A program made the position numbers and the translations under genes. The notes beneath the pieces were generated by a model. It worked only from the letters and a program-made list of their open reading frames with translations. It was not told the origin of the DNA and did not search any database. Positions 48,048 through 57,345 of a stretch of DNA of 64,000 nt are shown here, one piece after another (the stretch's first letter is position 1; each line of letters begins with the position of its first letter). Source of the stretch: Betaproteobacteria bacterium. GTDB lineage: Bacteria > Pseudomonadota > Gammaproteobacteria > Burkholderiales > SG8-41. The DNA is taken from assembly GCA_021732605.1 (NCBI GenBank), contig JAKFUS010000015.1:79472-143471 (forward strand). Direction: 5' to 3'.

Positions 48048-49637
48048 ATGACTCCCCTCGATTTCCAGTTCCCCTACTCCTCGCAGCGCATGCCGGTACT
48101 GGCACGTAATGCCGTCGCAACGTCGCAACCGCTGGCGGCTCAGGCCGGCCTGCGCATGCTGCTCAAGGGCGGCAATGCCGTAGACGCCATACTCGCCACG
48201 GCGATTTCACTGACCGTACTGGAGCCAACCAGCAACGGCATCGGCAGCGATGCGTTCTGCATTTTGTGGGATGGCAAAAAACTGCACGGGCTGAATGCCT
48301 CGGGACGTTCTCCCGCGGCGTGGACTGCCGACCGCTTCAAGGGTGCCCAAGCCATGCCGCAGCGCGGCTGGGATTCCGTCACCGTGCCGGGCTGCGTTTC
48401 GGCCTGGGCGGAAATGTCGGCCAAGTTCGGCAAGCTGCCCTTCGTCGACCTGTTCGAGCCGGCGATCAAATACGCCACCGATGGTTACATGGTCACGCCG
48501 ACCATCGCCCGGCTGTGGGGGAACCAGGCGCCGGAACTGAAAAACCAGCCGGGATACGCCGAAGCTTTCATGCCACGCGGCCGCGCGCCAGCTCCAGGCG
48601 AAAAGTTCTCCTTCCCGGCACAGGCCAAAACCCTGGCGCGGATTGCTGAGACCAGGGGTGAAGCGTTCTACAAAGGCGACCTCGCCGAAAAAATCGTCGC
48701 CTGGGCCAAGCAGAACGGCGGCGCGATGACCATGGACGACCTCGCCAGCCACAAAAACGACTGGGTGGAACCGATCGGCATCGATTATCGCGGTTACACG
48801 CTGCATGAAATCCCGCCCAACGGCCAGGGCATCGCAGCGCTGATCGCGCTGGGCATTCTTGAGAACTTCGATGTCGCCAAGCTGCCGGTGGATTCACCGG
48901 ACAGCATGCACCTGCAGATCGAAGCGATGAAACTTGCCTTCGCGGACATCAATGAATATGTTTCCGATTCGGCAACCATGCGCATCACGCCCGCCGAAAT
49001 GCTCGACAAGGCGTACCTGAAAAAACGCGCGCAGTTGATCGACATGAAAAAAGCGCAGGATCCCGTCTTCGGCCACCCGGCCAAAGGCGGCACCGTCTAT
49101 CTGACGGCTGCTGACGAATCCGGAATGATGGTGTCGTACATTCAGTCCAACTTTGCCGGTTTCGGTTCCGGCGTCGTGGTGCCCGGTACCGGCATCAGCC
49201 TGCAAAACCGCGGCTACGGCTTCAGTCTGAAACCGGGTCATGCCAATGTGGTCGCCCCGCGCAAACGTCCGTTTCAGACCATCATCCCGGGCTTCCTCAC
49301 CAAAAACGGCAAACCGCTGATGAGCTTCGGCGTCATGGGCGGTTCGATGCAGGCCCAGGGCCACATGCAGGTGGTGTCGCGTCTGGTTGACTATGCACAG
49401 AACCCACAGGCCGCCGCCGACGCGCCGCGCTGGCGCATCGACACCGGTCTCAAGGTCGGCATTGAACATGGCGTATCCGCGGAAACCATCGCCGAGTTGC
49501 GCGCACGCGGGCATGACATGCCGCAGGCTGACCGCTGGTCCACTGACTTCGGCCGCGCCCAGCTGATCTACAAAATGGAGGACGGTTATTTCGCCGCTTC
49601 CGAACGCCGCACCGACGGCCAGGCTGTCGGTTTCTGA
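48048..49637 (+). CDS. gamma-glutamyltransferase-family protein
   Basis: A 529-residue Ntn-hydrolase of the gamma-glutamyltransferase family: GGNAVDAILATAISLTVLEP near the N terminus and KGGTVYLTAADESGMMVSYIQSNF with the likely nucleophile Thr349. It lacks a signal peptide. It belongs to the shorter, YwrD-like branch. It lies downstream of a Bug receptor terminator and 34 bases upstream of an M20 peptidase, so those two probably form an operon that hydrolyses amides. Confidence 0.88.
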   Translation: MTPLDFQFPYSSQRMPVLARNAVATSQPLAAQAGLRMLLKGGNAVDAILATAISLTVLEPTSNGIGSDAFCILWDGKKLHGLNASGRSPAAWTADRFKGAQAMPQRGWDSVTVPGCVSAWAEMSAKFGKLPFVDLFEPAIKYATDGYMVTPTIARLWGNQAPELKNQPGYAEAFMPRGRAPAPGEKFSFPAQAKTLARIAETRGEAFYKGDLAEKIVAWAKQNGGAMTMDDLASHKNDWVEPIGIDYRGYTLHEIPPNGQGIAALIALGILENFDVAKLPVDSPDSMHLQIEAMKLAFADINEYVSDSATMRITPAEMLDKAYLKKRAQLIDMKKAQDPVFGHPAKGGTVYLTAADESGMMVSYIQSNFAGFGSGVVVPGTGISLQNRGYGFSLKPGHANVVAPRKRPFQTIIPGFLTKNGKPLMSFGVMGGSMQAQGHMQVVSRLVDYAQNPQAAADAPRWRIDTGLKVGIEHGVSAETIAELRARGHDMPQADRWSTDFGRAQLIYKMEDGYFAASERRTDGQAVGF

Positions 49638-49671
49638 CCCGCGCTGACCGCCGGCCACCAGGGAGAATCAC

Positions 49672-50994
49672 ATGTTTTCTGTATCGCGCGTACTGCTGAC
49701 TGCCGTAATGCTGGCAACCACCTCCGCGGCTGTCGCGCAAACGGAATTGCCGCCGATTCCGCCGGCGGTCGAGGAAAGCTATGCGAAACTCGCCGCACAC
49801 AGCGAGGTAGCCGCGGTACTCGCCGCACTGAAGGGTGCCGGCGCGAGGATGTTCGAAGAGCAGGTGCGCATCAACGAGATACCGGCGCCGCCGTTCAAGG
49901 AACAGTTGCGCGCCGAGTATTACCTCAAGAAAATGCGCGAAGCAGGACTGCCCGGCGCCTATATCGACAAGGAAGGCAATGTCATCGGCGTACGCGCCGG
50001 CACCGGCAAAGGACCGCGGCTGGTGGTGTCTGCGCACCTCGACACGGTTTTCCCGGAAGGCACCGACGTCAAGGTGCGTGAGAAAGACGGCCGTTACTAC
50101 GCCCCCGGCATTTATGATGATGCCCTCGGACTGACCAATTTGCTTACGGTCCTGGAGACCTTGAGCAAAAGCAATATCAAAACTGTCGGCGACATCATCT
50201 TCGTCGGCACAGTCGGCGAGGAGGAACTCGGCGATCTGCGCGGCGTCAAGGCTTTGTTCCGCGACATCAAGGACATCGACGGCTTCATTTCCCTCGACGG
50301 CGTCGGTCTGGGTCGCATCGTCAACCACGCCACCGGCAGCCACCGCTACCTGGCCACCTTCAAGGGGCCCGGCGGCCACAGCTTCTCGGCATTCGGCCTG
50401 CCCAGCGCCATCCACGCCATGGGCCGCGCAGTAGCCAAAATCGGGGACCTGGTGCCGCCGGCAGATCCGAAAACGACTTTTACCGTGGGCACGGTGAACG
50501 GCGGCACCTCGGTAAACGCGATTGCAGCCACTTCGACGATCGGCATCGACATACGCTCCAATGGCAACGCCGCGCTGATCGAATTCGAGAAAAAAGTCCT
50601 GACTGCCCTGCAAGACGCCGTGAACGAAGAAAACGCACGCTGGAAGTCTGACAAAATCAGCGTCGAGATCAAGCAGGTCGGTGACCGTCCCGCCGGCGTC
50701 ACTCCGATCGATTCGCCGATCATCCACGCTGCGCGGGCTGCAATGCCGCGTGTCGGCGCCCAGGTACGCTCGATAACCGCCTCAAGCACGGACTCCAATT
50801 TGCCGATGTCGCTCGGAATACCCGCGATCACCTTGAGTTCCAGCGGCACCGGCGGCGGTAGCCACTCGCCAGGCGAGTGGTATTCGCCGGTCAACAACCA
50901 TATTGGCGCGCAGAACGTGTTCCTGCTTGCCCTGGCGCTGACCGGCATGGAGGGCGTCACCGCTCCCGTGCTCGCCAAGCGTCCTGCCCGGTAA
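49672..50994 (+). CDS. secreted M20-family metallopeptidase
   Basis: A 440-residue zinc peptidase with a signal peptide (cleavage near SAAVAQ, residue 23), so periplasmic. Metal-site residues: His122 (SAHLDTVFP), Asp149/150 (IYDDALG), Glu183/184 (GTVGEEELGD); the dimerisation domain lies between about 235 and 355 (GPGGHSFSAFG). GGGAGAA lies 6 bases before the ATG. Acts downstream of the GGT-like protein in a probable peptide or amide-scavenging unit. Confidence 0.9.
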   Translation: MFSVSRVLLTAVMLATTSAAVAQTELPPIPPAVEESYAKLAAHSEVAAVLAALKGAGARMFEEQVRINEIPAPPFKEQLRAEYYLKKMREAGLPGAYIDKEGNVIGVRAGTGKGPRLVVSAHLDTVFPEGTDVKVREKDGRYYAPGIYDDALGLTNLLTVLETLSKSNIKTVGDIIFVGTVGEEELGDLRGVKALFRDIKDIDGFISLDGVGLGRIVNHATGSHRYLATFKGPGGHSFSAFGLPSAIHAMGRAVAKIGDLVPPADPKTTFTVGTVNGGTSVNAIAATSTIGIDIRSNGNAALIEFEKKVLTALQDAVNEENARWKSDKISVEIKQVGDRPAGVTPIDSPIIHAARAAMPRVGAQVRSITASSTDSNLPMSLGIPAITLSSSGTGGGSHSPGEWYSPVNNHIGAQNVFLLALALTGMEGVTAPVLAKRPAR

Positions 50995-51027
50995 AACCAC
51001 CGATACCAGCGATCAAGGACATCCCGC

Positions 51028-51552
51028 ATGAAATTTTCCCTCGGCGAACGCAAGGTCATCTGCAAAGGTGATTACTGGATCGCCCCCAACGCAACAGTCA
51101 TCGGCAGTGTGGTGCTGGAAAACAATGCCAGCATCTGGTGGAACTGCGTGGTGCGCGGCGACAGCGACACGCTGACCATCGGCGAGAACTCGCAGGTGCA
51201 GGACGGCTCGGTGCTGCATGCCGATGCCGGCTTTCCGCTGACCCTCGAAAAAAACGTCAGCGTCGGCCACATGGCCATGCTCCACGGCTGCACCATCGGT
51301 GAAGGCAGCCTGGTCGGTATCAAGGCGGTGATCCTCAACGGTGCAAAAATCGGCAGGAACTGCCTGATCGGCGCCGGTGCCTTCATCGGCGAAGGCAAGG
51401 TAATTCCCGATGGTTCGCTGGTTTTAGGTGCGCCGGGCAAGGTGGTGCGCCAGTTGTCCCCTGAACAGATCAAGGGCATCAATCGCATTTCCGATCACTA
51501 CGTACAGAACTTCAAGCGTTACCGTAATGAGCTGAAATCCGACGAATCCTGA
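51028..51552 (+). CDS. gamma-class carbonic anhydrase-like hexapeptide protein
   Basis: A 174-residue left-handed beta-helix protein of the YrdA/CaiE gamma carbonic anhydrase group. Three conserved zinc His residues are visible: His64 (SVLHADAG), His81 and His86 (VGHMAMLHG). Repeated hexapeptides (IGENSQV, IGEGSL, IGRNCLIG) cover residues of about 18-140. Activity is unproven in many members. It follows the peptidase by 33 bases and precedes a small protein gene. Confidence 0.92.
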   Translation: MKFSLGERKVICKGDYWIAPNATVIGSVVLENNASIWWNCVVRGDSDTLTIGENSQVQDGSVLHADAGFPLTLEKNVSVGHMAMLHGCTIGEGSLVGIKAVILNGAKIGRNCLIGAGAFIGEGKVIPDGSLVLGAPGKVVRQLSPEQIKGINRISDHYVQNFKRYRNELKSDES

Positions 51553-51590
51553 ATATTCTGTTCTGAACTCCAGTTAACAGGAGCACGCAC

Positions 51591-51821
51591 ATGGCCGGCA
51601 TGACCAAGTTCGGATTCCGCATCAGGACGCGCGGCGGCATGGTGGTGGATAACCTGATGGTGCAGGCGCACGACCGGAGTGAGGCCGAAACCCGGATTCG
51701 CCAGATTTACCAGCATTGCAAAATTTTGGAGTGCAGCACACTCGCTCCCGACAGCCGCGGTGACGGGGTCGATCTCGAGGGCATGATTTCCCTGATCAGC
51801 AAGCAGGAAGAACCGCGCTAG
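51591..51821 (+). CDS. small conserved-looking protein of unknown function
   Basis: A 76-residue acidic-basic mixed protein with no membrane span. The pattern FGFRIRTRGGMVVDNLMVQAHD followed by a helix (EAETRIRQIY) is compact and looks like a real small domain. A good AGGAG lies 8 bases before the ATG. It follows the carbonic anhydrase-like gene by 38 bases. No family is recognised. Confidence 0.6.
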   Translation: MAGMTKFGFRIRTRGGMVVDNLMVQAHDRSEAETRIRQIYQHCKILECSTLAPDSRGDGVDLEGMISLISKQEEPR

Positions 51822-51843
51822 CCGGTTGTCCGGCCAGGAATCC

Positions 51844-52743
51844 TCAAGTGCCGATGCGACGCGCCGGCACCAGTTTCAGGCCGGCAGTCAAGTTGCGCCG
51901 AATCTGCGCGTCCTTCTCCGCGACCAGTGCGGTGCGTGCGCCGGGCGGTGCAGTCCGCAGTACCGGTCTGGCCTCACGTTCAGTCAGACGAATGAACCTT
52001 GTCACCAGAAATTCTTCAAGCAGCTCGGTGTAATCCCGCGCGCCGCGGCTGGCTGGTGCATGCTCAAACACATCCTGACTGGATGCCGGGCTTTCGGCGA
52101 TGCTGACGTTTTCAGCAATGCGCGTGGCGCAGACTTCGTTGCCGTAACGAGCGCGCAGCTGACGCTCGATATCAGCCGCCATGCGGCGCCGCGGATCATA
52201 ACGCGTGATCAGGTAGCGCCGCGGCACACGCCGCTTCAATACCTGCTCCAGCGCTTTCAGCGTACGCTCCATCTGCACGGCACCCTTCATCGCCAAGTAA
52301 TCCGTCGAAACCGGAATGATCACCCCGTCCGCGGCAAACACGCTGCCCAGCGACAGCACGCCGAGCATCGGGCATGAGTCCATCAGCACCGGACGCTCAG
52401 CCGGCTCGCGATCCAGGGCAGCCGCCAGCCGGCCGAGTATCGTAGGCCCCTTGCCGAACTGGCTGTCGACTTTTGACAATTCGATGTGTGAAGGCACCAG
52501 CTTCCAGCCATTGCGCGTGCTGCAAGTCAGCGATGCCAGCGGTGTGCCATGGGCATACAGGCCGTAAATACTGGCATCGGCGCGGGGCACTGTAATGTTG
52601 CAGACACTGGTCAGGTGGGCTTGCGGATCCAGATCAATGACCAACGGATCAGCCCCGCGCCGCGCCAGCAGGCCGGCAAGATTCAACGCTGTCGTCGTTT
52701 TACCGACGCCACCCTTTTGATTGAACACAGCGATACGCGCCAC
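51844..52743 (-). CDS. ParA-family ATPase (orphan)
   Basis: A 299-residue Walker-type ATPase of the ParA/MinD/Soj group. The deviant Walker A is KGGVGKTTT (residues 10-18), the switch region DLDPQAHL follows, and PVLMDSCPMLGVLSL carries the Walker B element. After residue 200 a C-terminal extension of roughly 90 residues is rich in Arg, Ala and Glu and has no recognised domain. GTG 52743 is chosen because GGAG lies 7 bases upstream; an ATG at 52785 would add 14 residues. No ParB or parS is visible, so it may position another cargo. Confidence 0.85.
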   Translation of the reverse strand: MARIAVFNQKGGVGKTTTALNLAGLLARRGADPLVIDLDPQAHLTSVCNITVPRADASIYGLYAHGTPLASLTCSTRNGWKLVPSHIELSKVDSQFGKGPTILGRLAAALDREPAERPVLMDSCPMLGVLSLGSVFAADGVIIPVSTDYLAMKGAVQMERTLKALEQVLKRRVPRRYLITRYDPRRRMAADIERQLRARYGNEVCATRIAENVSIAESPASSQDVFEHAPASRGARDYTELLEEFLVTRFIRLTEREARPVLRTAPPGARTALVAEKDAQIRRNLTAGLKLVPARRIGT

Positions 52744-53191
52744 TGGAATCTCCGCAGAATTACGCTCGCAAATTACGCCCGCCACATATGGCTGGGCATT
52801 TTGCGCTGTTAATCAGATGCTTGGCAATACACCATACGATTCATGTTGAGGAATTCTGCGCCGACCGCCGGGAATCCCTGCCATACACCGTCACTGACGA
52901 TCCGAAATCATAAAAATGATAATAAACAATGAGTTGCGAACTTGGCCTGGCAATAACCCCGGCCAGCGGCAGCGAGATCATTGATCAGTGCTCCCCGGTG
53001 TCGCTGGTCATGCACTGCATTGCATGAGACCCGGCAAACCCCATGCCCGTCCAACAACAATGGAAATCCGTGGCAAATTACCAGCGGAATGCGCCGACAA
53101 AATACGCCTGCGTCGCGCCAACCGCGGTTGACGATGGCGACTGCCTCTGAATTCGGTTATCCTCCAACCGAAATTAAAGGGGGATTCTGAA
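52744..53191. other. 448-base interval with no supported gene
   Basis: Between ParA and a 46-residue membrane protein. It contains an AT-rich patch near 52907-52930 (AAATCATAAAAATGATAATAAAC) that is not a match to the AT-rich repeat family. Small open frames have no visible features. Nothing else is supported. Confidence 0.5.
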
Positions 53192-53332
53192 ATGGCTTTC
53201 TACGCGTTTTATGTGATTGCAGCCATCGTACTGATTCTGCACTTTACCGGCTGGCTGAAGCGCAATCGCCTCGACTGGCTGGTGCTGGTCATGGCCGTCG
53301 CCGTGTTCCCCGTGGTGATTTTCCTGCGTTAA
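53192..53332 (+). CDS. 46-residue hydrophobic membrane peptide
   Basis: A 46-residue protein, MAFYAFYVIAAIVLILHF then TGWLKRNRLDWLVLVMAV, with two hydrophobic segments separated by a basic turn (KRNR), so probably a two-span inner-membrane peptide. AAAGGGGG lies 8 bases before the ATG, a strong ribosome-binding site that supports real expression. It is isolated, divergent from ParA and convergent with the TauE gene. The function is unknown. Confidence 0.7.
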   Translation: MAFYAFYVIAAIVLILHFTGWLKRNRLDWLVLVMAVAVFPVVIFLR

Positions 53333-53367
53333 CGCGCAGCTTCTCGCTAATCCACCACACTGCTGCA

Positions 53368-54141
53368 TCACTTCGCCAGCAGGCTCACACCACTGGCCAG
53401 CAGCATCAACGCCAGAACCCGCGCGAACGTTTCACTGTCGACCCGGTTGCCGAGGCGTTCCCCGACCACAGTGCCTGCCCACATCAGCGGCAACAGCGCG
53501 GCAAACAGCCATAACACAGTCTCATCATAAAAGCCGGCCCAGGCATAACCGCCGATGCGGGCAATCATCTCGGTAAACCACAACGCGGCCACCGTGGCAC
53601 GGAATCCCGCACGACCGATACCACGGGCATTGATGTAAATCACCACCAGCGTGCCGCCGCCACCGCCGAACAGCGTGTCGAAGAAACTGCCGAAAAATCC
53701 GACCGGCAGCGCCCAACGCTGTGAACAGCGCAATTGCGGCAAGCCCAGCAAGCTGACCGCCAGCATGTAACAGGAATAACACACCAGAAACGAGCCGAGC
53801 ATGAGCACCAGCATGCGGTTGTCAAGGCTGGCGAAAAGCCACAATCCGACCAGCGCGCCGATGATGGTCGGCGGCACCAGCTGGCGCAGTTCCGCCCACA
53901 CCACTTCGCGCCGGTCGCGGATGACTAGGATTACGAACAGCACAAACACCAGCAGGCTGCACAGTGGCACCGCGAGCTGCAGCGGAATCACAAAGGCCAG
54001 CAGCGGCACGGCGATCATCCCGGCGCCGAAACCCGACATGCCGCGCACGACAAACGCGAGGAAAAAAACCGCCGCAATCCATGCCAGCTGGAACCCGGTC
54101 AAGTCGAATAAAGTCAGATCGAATAAAGTCATGCCTAACAT
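53368..54141 (-). CDS. TauE/SafE-family membrane anion exporter
   Basis: A 257-residue protein with about eight spans, of the TauE/SafE sulfite/organosulfonate exporter family. Typical is the first-half motif VVRGMSGFGAGMIAVPLLAFVIP, echoed later by FGGGGGTLVV. Residues 5-14 contain a duplicated LFDLT. It is immediately downstream of a frameshifted paralogue. Family members also include carriers for other small anions, so sulfite is an inference. Confidence 0.85.
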   Translation of the reverse strand: MLGMTLFDLTLFDLTGFQLAWIAAVFFLAFVVRGMSGFGAGMIAVPLLAFVIPLQLAVPLCSLLVFVLFVILVIRDRREVVWAELRQLVPPTIIGALVGLWLFASLDNRMLVLMLGSFLVCYSCYMLAVSLLGLPQLRCSQRWALPVGFFGSFFDTLFGGGGGTLVVIYINARGIGRAGFRATVAALWFTEMIARIGGYAWAGFYDETVLWLFAALLPLMWAGTVVGERLGNRVDSETFARVLALMLLASGVSLLAK

Positions 54142-54145
54142 CACA

Positions 54146-54893
54146 TCACTTGAAAATCAGTGCCGCGCCGCTGACCAGCAGCACAACACCGACTGTGCGA
54201 TTGAACAGGGTCTGGTCAATACCGCGGATCAGCCGCACCCCAAACCATGAGCCGGCGAGCATCAGCGGCAGCGCCATCGCCATCGCCAGCAGCATCAGCG
54301 CATTCGCGTCATACAAGCCGAACACCGCATAACCACCGACACGCACCAGGCCCTGGAACAGCATGATGGTGGTGATCGTGACCCGGAACGCGTCCTTCGT
54401 CAGCCGCGCCGCATTCAGGTAAATCACATACAAAGGCCCGGCCGCACCGCCGAACAAGGCTCCGATCAGACCGGCAGCGAAACTGGTCACCACAGCCACC
54501 ACCGGCATCCAGCGCGACGGTACCTGATGCGTGTGCCCGGCGAACAGCATGGTATACAGCGCATAAATGACGACAAAGATGCCCAGCGCGCGACCCAGCG
54601 GCTGCGGATCGATCTGCGTCAGGAAATACATGCCGATGCACACGCCGATCAGGCTGCCCGGCAGCACACGGCGGACTTCCGACGATCAGGCGGCTGTCGG
54701 TGATGCCGTGCCCGATCGAGGACAGCATGTTGAGCACCGTCACCACCGGCACGGTGACCTGCAGCGGAAATACCAGCGCCAGCATCGGCACCGCGATGGC
54801 CCCGCCACCAAAGCCGGCGCCACCACGCACGGCAAATGCAAGCAAGATGACCAATGCGCTAAACAACATCTGCAGCAGCCCGGGGAACTCCAT
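54146..54893 (-). pseudogene. TauE/SafE-family exporter with a frameshift
   Basis: Beginning at ATG 54893, the first about 70 residues (MEFPGLLQMLFSALVILLAF then FGGGAIAVPMLALVFP and ITDSRLIV) are in one frame; homology continues in the +1 frame from SEVRRVLPGSLIGVCIG to the stop at 54146. The shift falls near 54676-54690. Total length 748 bases is one more than a multiple of three, consistent with a single-base insertion or two-base loss. Repairing it would give about 249 residues, like the neighbour. The start overlaps the MFS stop (TGATG). Confidence 0.75.
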
Positions 54894-56107
54894 CACGCCT
54901 CCCTGCGCTGCGCACGACGGGCGGCAGACAACGCCAGAAATATGACCACGACCATTACGGCCATGGTGCCGTAGGTCCAGACATAGCTGCCAAGCACGGC
55001 GTAGACCAGCGTGAAAGCAGTGGGCCCTGCCAGGATGCCGCCAAAGTTCCATACCATCGCGCCGCCGGTCGCAATGCTGACCTGCCCAGGTGGACTGCGG
55101 CGTGCGACTTCTGCGGTATACAGCCCGTTCCAACCGATCGCCGTTGCACCGAACACCGCAAACAGCAGCGCCGTCAGCACCACCGGCCATCCCGGCTGCA
55201 AAAAGGCAATCGCAAAACAGCACAGCAACATGCCGATGGTCAGCCATTGCAATACGCGCAGGCTGTCACCGGTGCGGTCGGCCAGCCAGCCCCAGGCAAT
55301 ACGGCCGAGCACACCGAAAATCTGCGCCACCGACAACATCAATCCGGCTTCAATCAGCGTGTAACCGACCTCGCCGACCAGCATGATCACAGTGAAGGTG
55401 CTGACGCAAAGTTGCACGAATGCCATGCCGAAAGCGGCCACACCCAGCCAGCGCAATGCCGGCAGCCGCCACACGAGCTGCACGCCTTCAAACACCCGCG
55501 CCCGCACCGGCAGATCGGGGCGCCGGTCATCGTCCCAGCGCTCGCGCACCCGCTGCAGCGCCAGCAATGTTGCCAGTGCCGACACCAGCACCAGCGCCAA
55601 GGCCCAGCGCCAGCCCCAGGCCAGCGTGATCGCTGGTGCAATCAGCGCCATCAGCGCCCAGGCCAGCGGCACGCCGGTCTGCTTCAATGAAAAAACAAAA
55701 TTGCGGTGCTGCGGCGGGCTGAAGCGGAACAGCAGATGTGCCGCCGCAGGCAGGTTGATGCTCATCGCGATACCAATGAATATCGAAGTCACCACCAGCG
55801 CGGCAATACTGGAATGGAATCCCGCCGCCAGGCCGACTACACAGCAGGTCATGCCAATCTGAGTGGTGCGGCAACCACCGTACCGCGCGACCATCCAGGT
55901 AAACAGCATCGAACCGAGCAGCGCGGTTCCGTAAATCAGGCTCATCTGGTAACCGATCAGCGACGCCTGCACGCCGAGCGTGCGTGCCAGTTCCGGCGCG
56001 ATCACCGGGAACACCGCCGCCCCCATCGCGCCGGCAACCTGCGCTGCAGTGGTTGCCGCCACCACCGCAGCCACTGACGGCGCAGGCTGAATGGACACCG
56101 AGCTCAT
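54893..56107 (-). CDS. MFS transporter, paralogue 1
   Basis: A 404-residue, 12-span major facilitator. It shares clear blocks with the next two genes: FPVIAPELARTLGVQASLIGYQ, FSLKQTGVPL, GWNGLYTAEVARRSPPGQVS and AMVWNFGGILAGP. The start ATG 56107 overlaps the stop of paralogue 2 as ATGA. A longer open frame upstream is only frame overlap with the other gene. Substrate unknown; neighbouring TauE/SafE genes suggest small anions or organosulfur acids (inference). Confidence 0.88.
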   Translation of the reverse strand: MSSVSIQPAPSVAAVVAATTAAQVAGAMGAAVFPVIAPELARTLGVQASLIGYQMSLIYGTALLGSMLFTWMVARYGGCRTTQIGMTCCVVGLAAGFHSSIAALVVTSIFIGIAMSINLPAAAHLLFRFSPPQHRNFVFSLKQTGVPLAWALMALIAPAITLAWGWRWALALVLVSALATLLALQRVRERWDDDRRPDLPVRARVFEGVQLVWRLPALRWLGVAAFGMAFVQLCVSTFTVIMLVGEVGYTLIEAGLMLSVAQIFGVLGRIAWGWLADRTGDSLRVLQWLTIGMLLCCFAIAFLQPGWPVVLTALLFAVFGATAIGWNGLYTAEVARRSPPGQVSIATGGAMVWNFGGILAGPTAFTLVYAVLGSYVWTYGTMAVMVVVIFLALSAARRAQRREA

Positions 56108-57303
56108 GCGGCGCGCTCTGCACGCACCGCAGCCATCGCCAGTACCGCACTGACCAGGGCCACGCCCGTAAGCACACCGAAGGTTGCGGTATAACTGCCG
56201 ATGGCCCCATAGGTCGCTGCAAACAACGCCGGCCCCACCAATATGCCGCCGAATATCCACACCATCATGCCGCCAGTCGCCACGCTGACCATGCCCTGAG
56301 GACTGAGTCGCGCGATTTGGGCGTGCATCACGCCATTCCAGCCGTAGGCGACGATACCGAACAAGATATAAAATGCGGCCAGCGCGGGACGTGGCCACCC
56401 CCCGTCTATGAATGCGCTCGCGGCGCACCCGGCGGCGGCAACCAGGCTGGTTCCCGCCAGCACGGCAATGGCCCTGCCGCTGCGATCCGCGAGCCAGCCG
56501 AAAAACAGCCGCCCCGCCATCCCGGCAATCTGCACCAACGACAACATCACGCCGGCGGCAATCAGGCCGTAGCCCGCCTCCTGCACCAGCAGGTTGACGG
56601 TGAAGGTCCCCAGGCAGAGTTGGGCAAAGGAGAAAAAGAAAGAGGACATGCCGAGATAGCGCAGCGTCGGATAACGCCACAAGACAGCCACGCCGGTCAG
56701 CAGATTGGTCCGTGCCGCGGCATGCGGATTGCGATCATCGTCCCAGGTTTCGCGCCATCGCTCCAGCGCCAATGCCGCTGCCACAGAATAGACCAGCACC
56801 GCGAACATGGGCACGCGCCAGCTGAAGGCCACGGTCAGCGCCGGAGCCAGCAGGGCAATACCCGCCCAGCCCAGGGGGACGCCGGTTTGTTTGATCGAAA
56901 AAATCAGGTTCCGATGCCGCACTGATCCGAAACGGAACAGCAGATGAGCGCCGCCCGAAGCCGCCAGCGCAGTACTGGCGCCGATGCACACTGCCGCGAG
57001 CGGCATCAGCCACAGCTGTCCCGCCAGGCCGGCGATCATGCCCGCCGCGCACAACCACAGCGACCATTGCATGGCACGGCAGGAGCCCCAGCGCAACACC
57101 ACCGTGCCGACCACGCTTGAAGTCAGCATCGCCGCTCCGAACAGGATACTGATCTGATAGCCCACCATGGAGGCATCGACATCGAGCATGACCGCCAGAT
57201 GCGGCGCCATTACCGGAAAAATGGCGATGCCCATTGCCGAAGCGATCTGCGCAGCCATCGTCGCCAACAACACGATGAAAAGCGCGGGTTGGGATGCAGT
57301 CAT
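56104..57303 (-). CDS. MFS transporter, paralogue 2
   Basis: A 399-residue, 12-span carrier paralogous to the genes on both sides: FPVMAPHLAVMLDVDASMVGYQ, FSIKQTGVPLGWAG, GWNGVMHAQIARLSPQGMVS and MMVWIFGGILVGP. Its stop overlaps the start of paralogue 1. The leader has no strong ribosome-binding site. It is 42 bases downstream of paralogue 3. Confidence 0.88.
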   Translation of the reverse strand: MTASQPALFIVLLATMAAQIASAMGIAIFPVMAPHLAVMLDVDASMVGYQISILFGAAMLTSSVVGTVVLRWGSCRAMQWSLWLCAAGMIAGLAGQLWLMPLAAVCIGASTALAASGGAHLLFRFGSVRHRNLIFSIKQTGVPLGWAGIALLAPALTVAFSWRVPMFAVLVYSVAAALALERWRETWDDDRNPHAAARTNLLTGVAVLWRYPTLRYLGMSSFFFSFAQLCLGTFTVNLLVQEAGYGLIAAGVMLSLVQIAGMAGRLFFGWLADRSGRAIAVLAGTSLVAAAGCAASAFIDGGWPRPALAAFYILFGIVAYGWNGVMHAQIARLSPQGMVSVATGGMMVWIFGGILVGPALFAATYGAIGSYTATFGVLTGVALVSAVLAMAAVRAERAA

Positions 57304-57345
57304 CGCGCGATCTTCAGTGACATGTCCGGACCAGGCGTCATGCCG

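Noticed and set aside
52907..52930. AT-rich patch before the 46-residue protein as another copy of the AT-rich repeat
   Set aside because: It lacks the TAAGTATTT core and the AATAGTTAATTAAA word.
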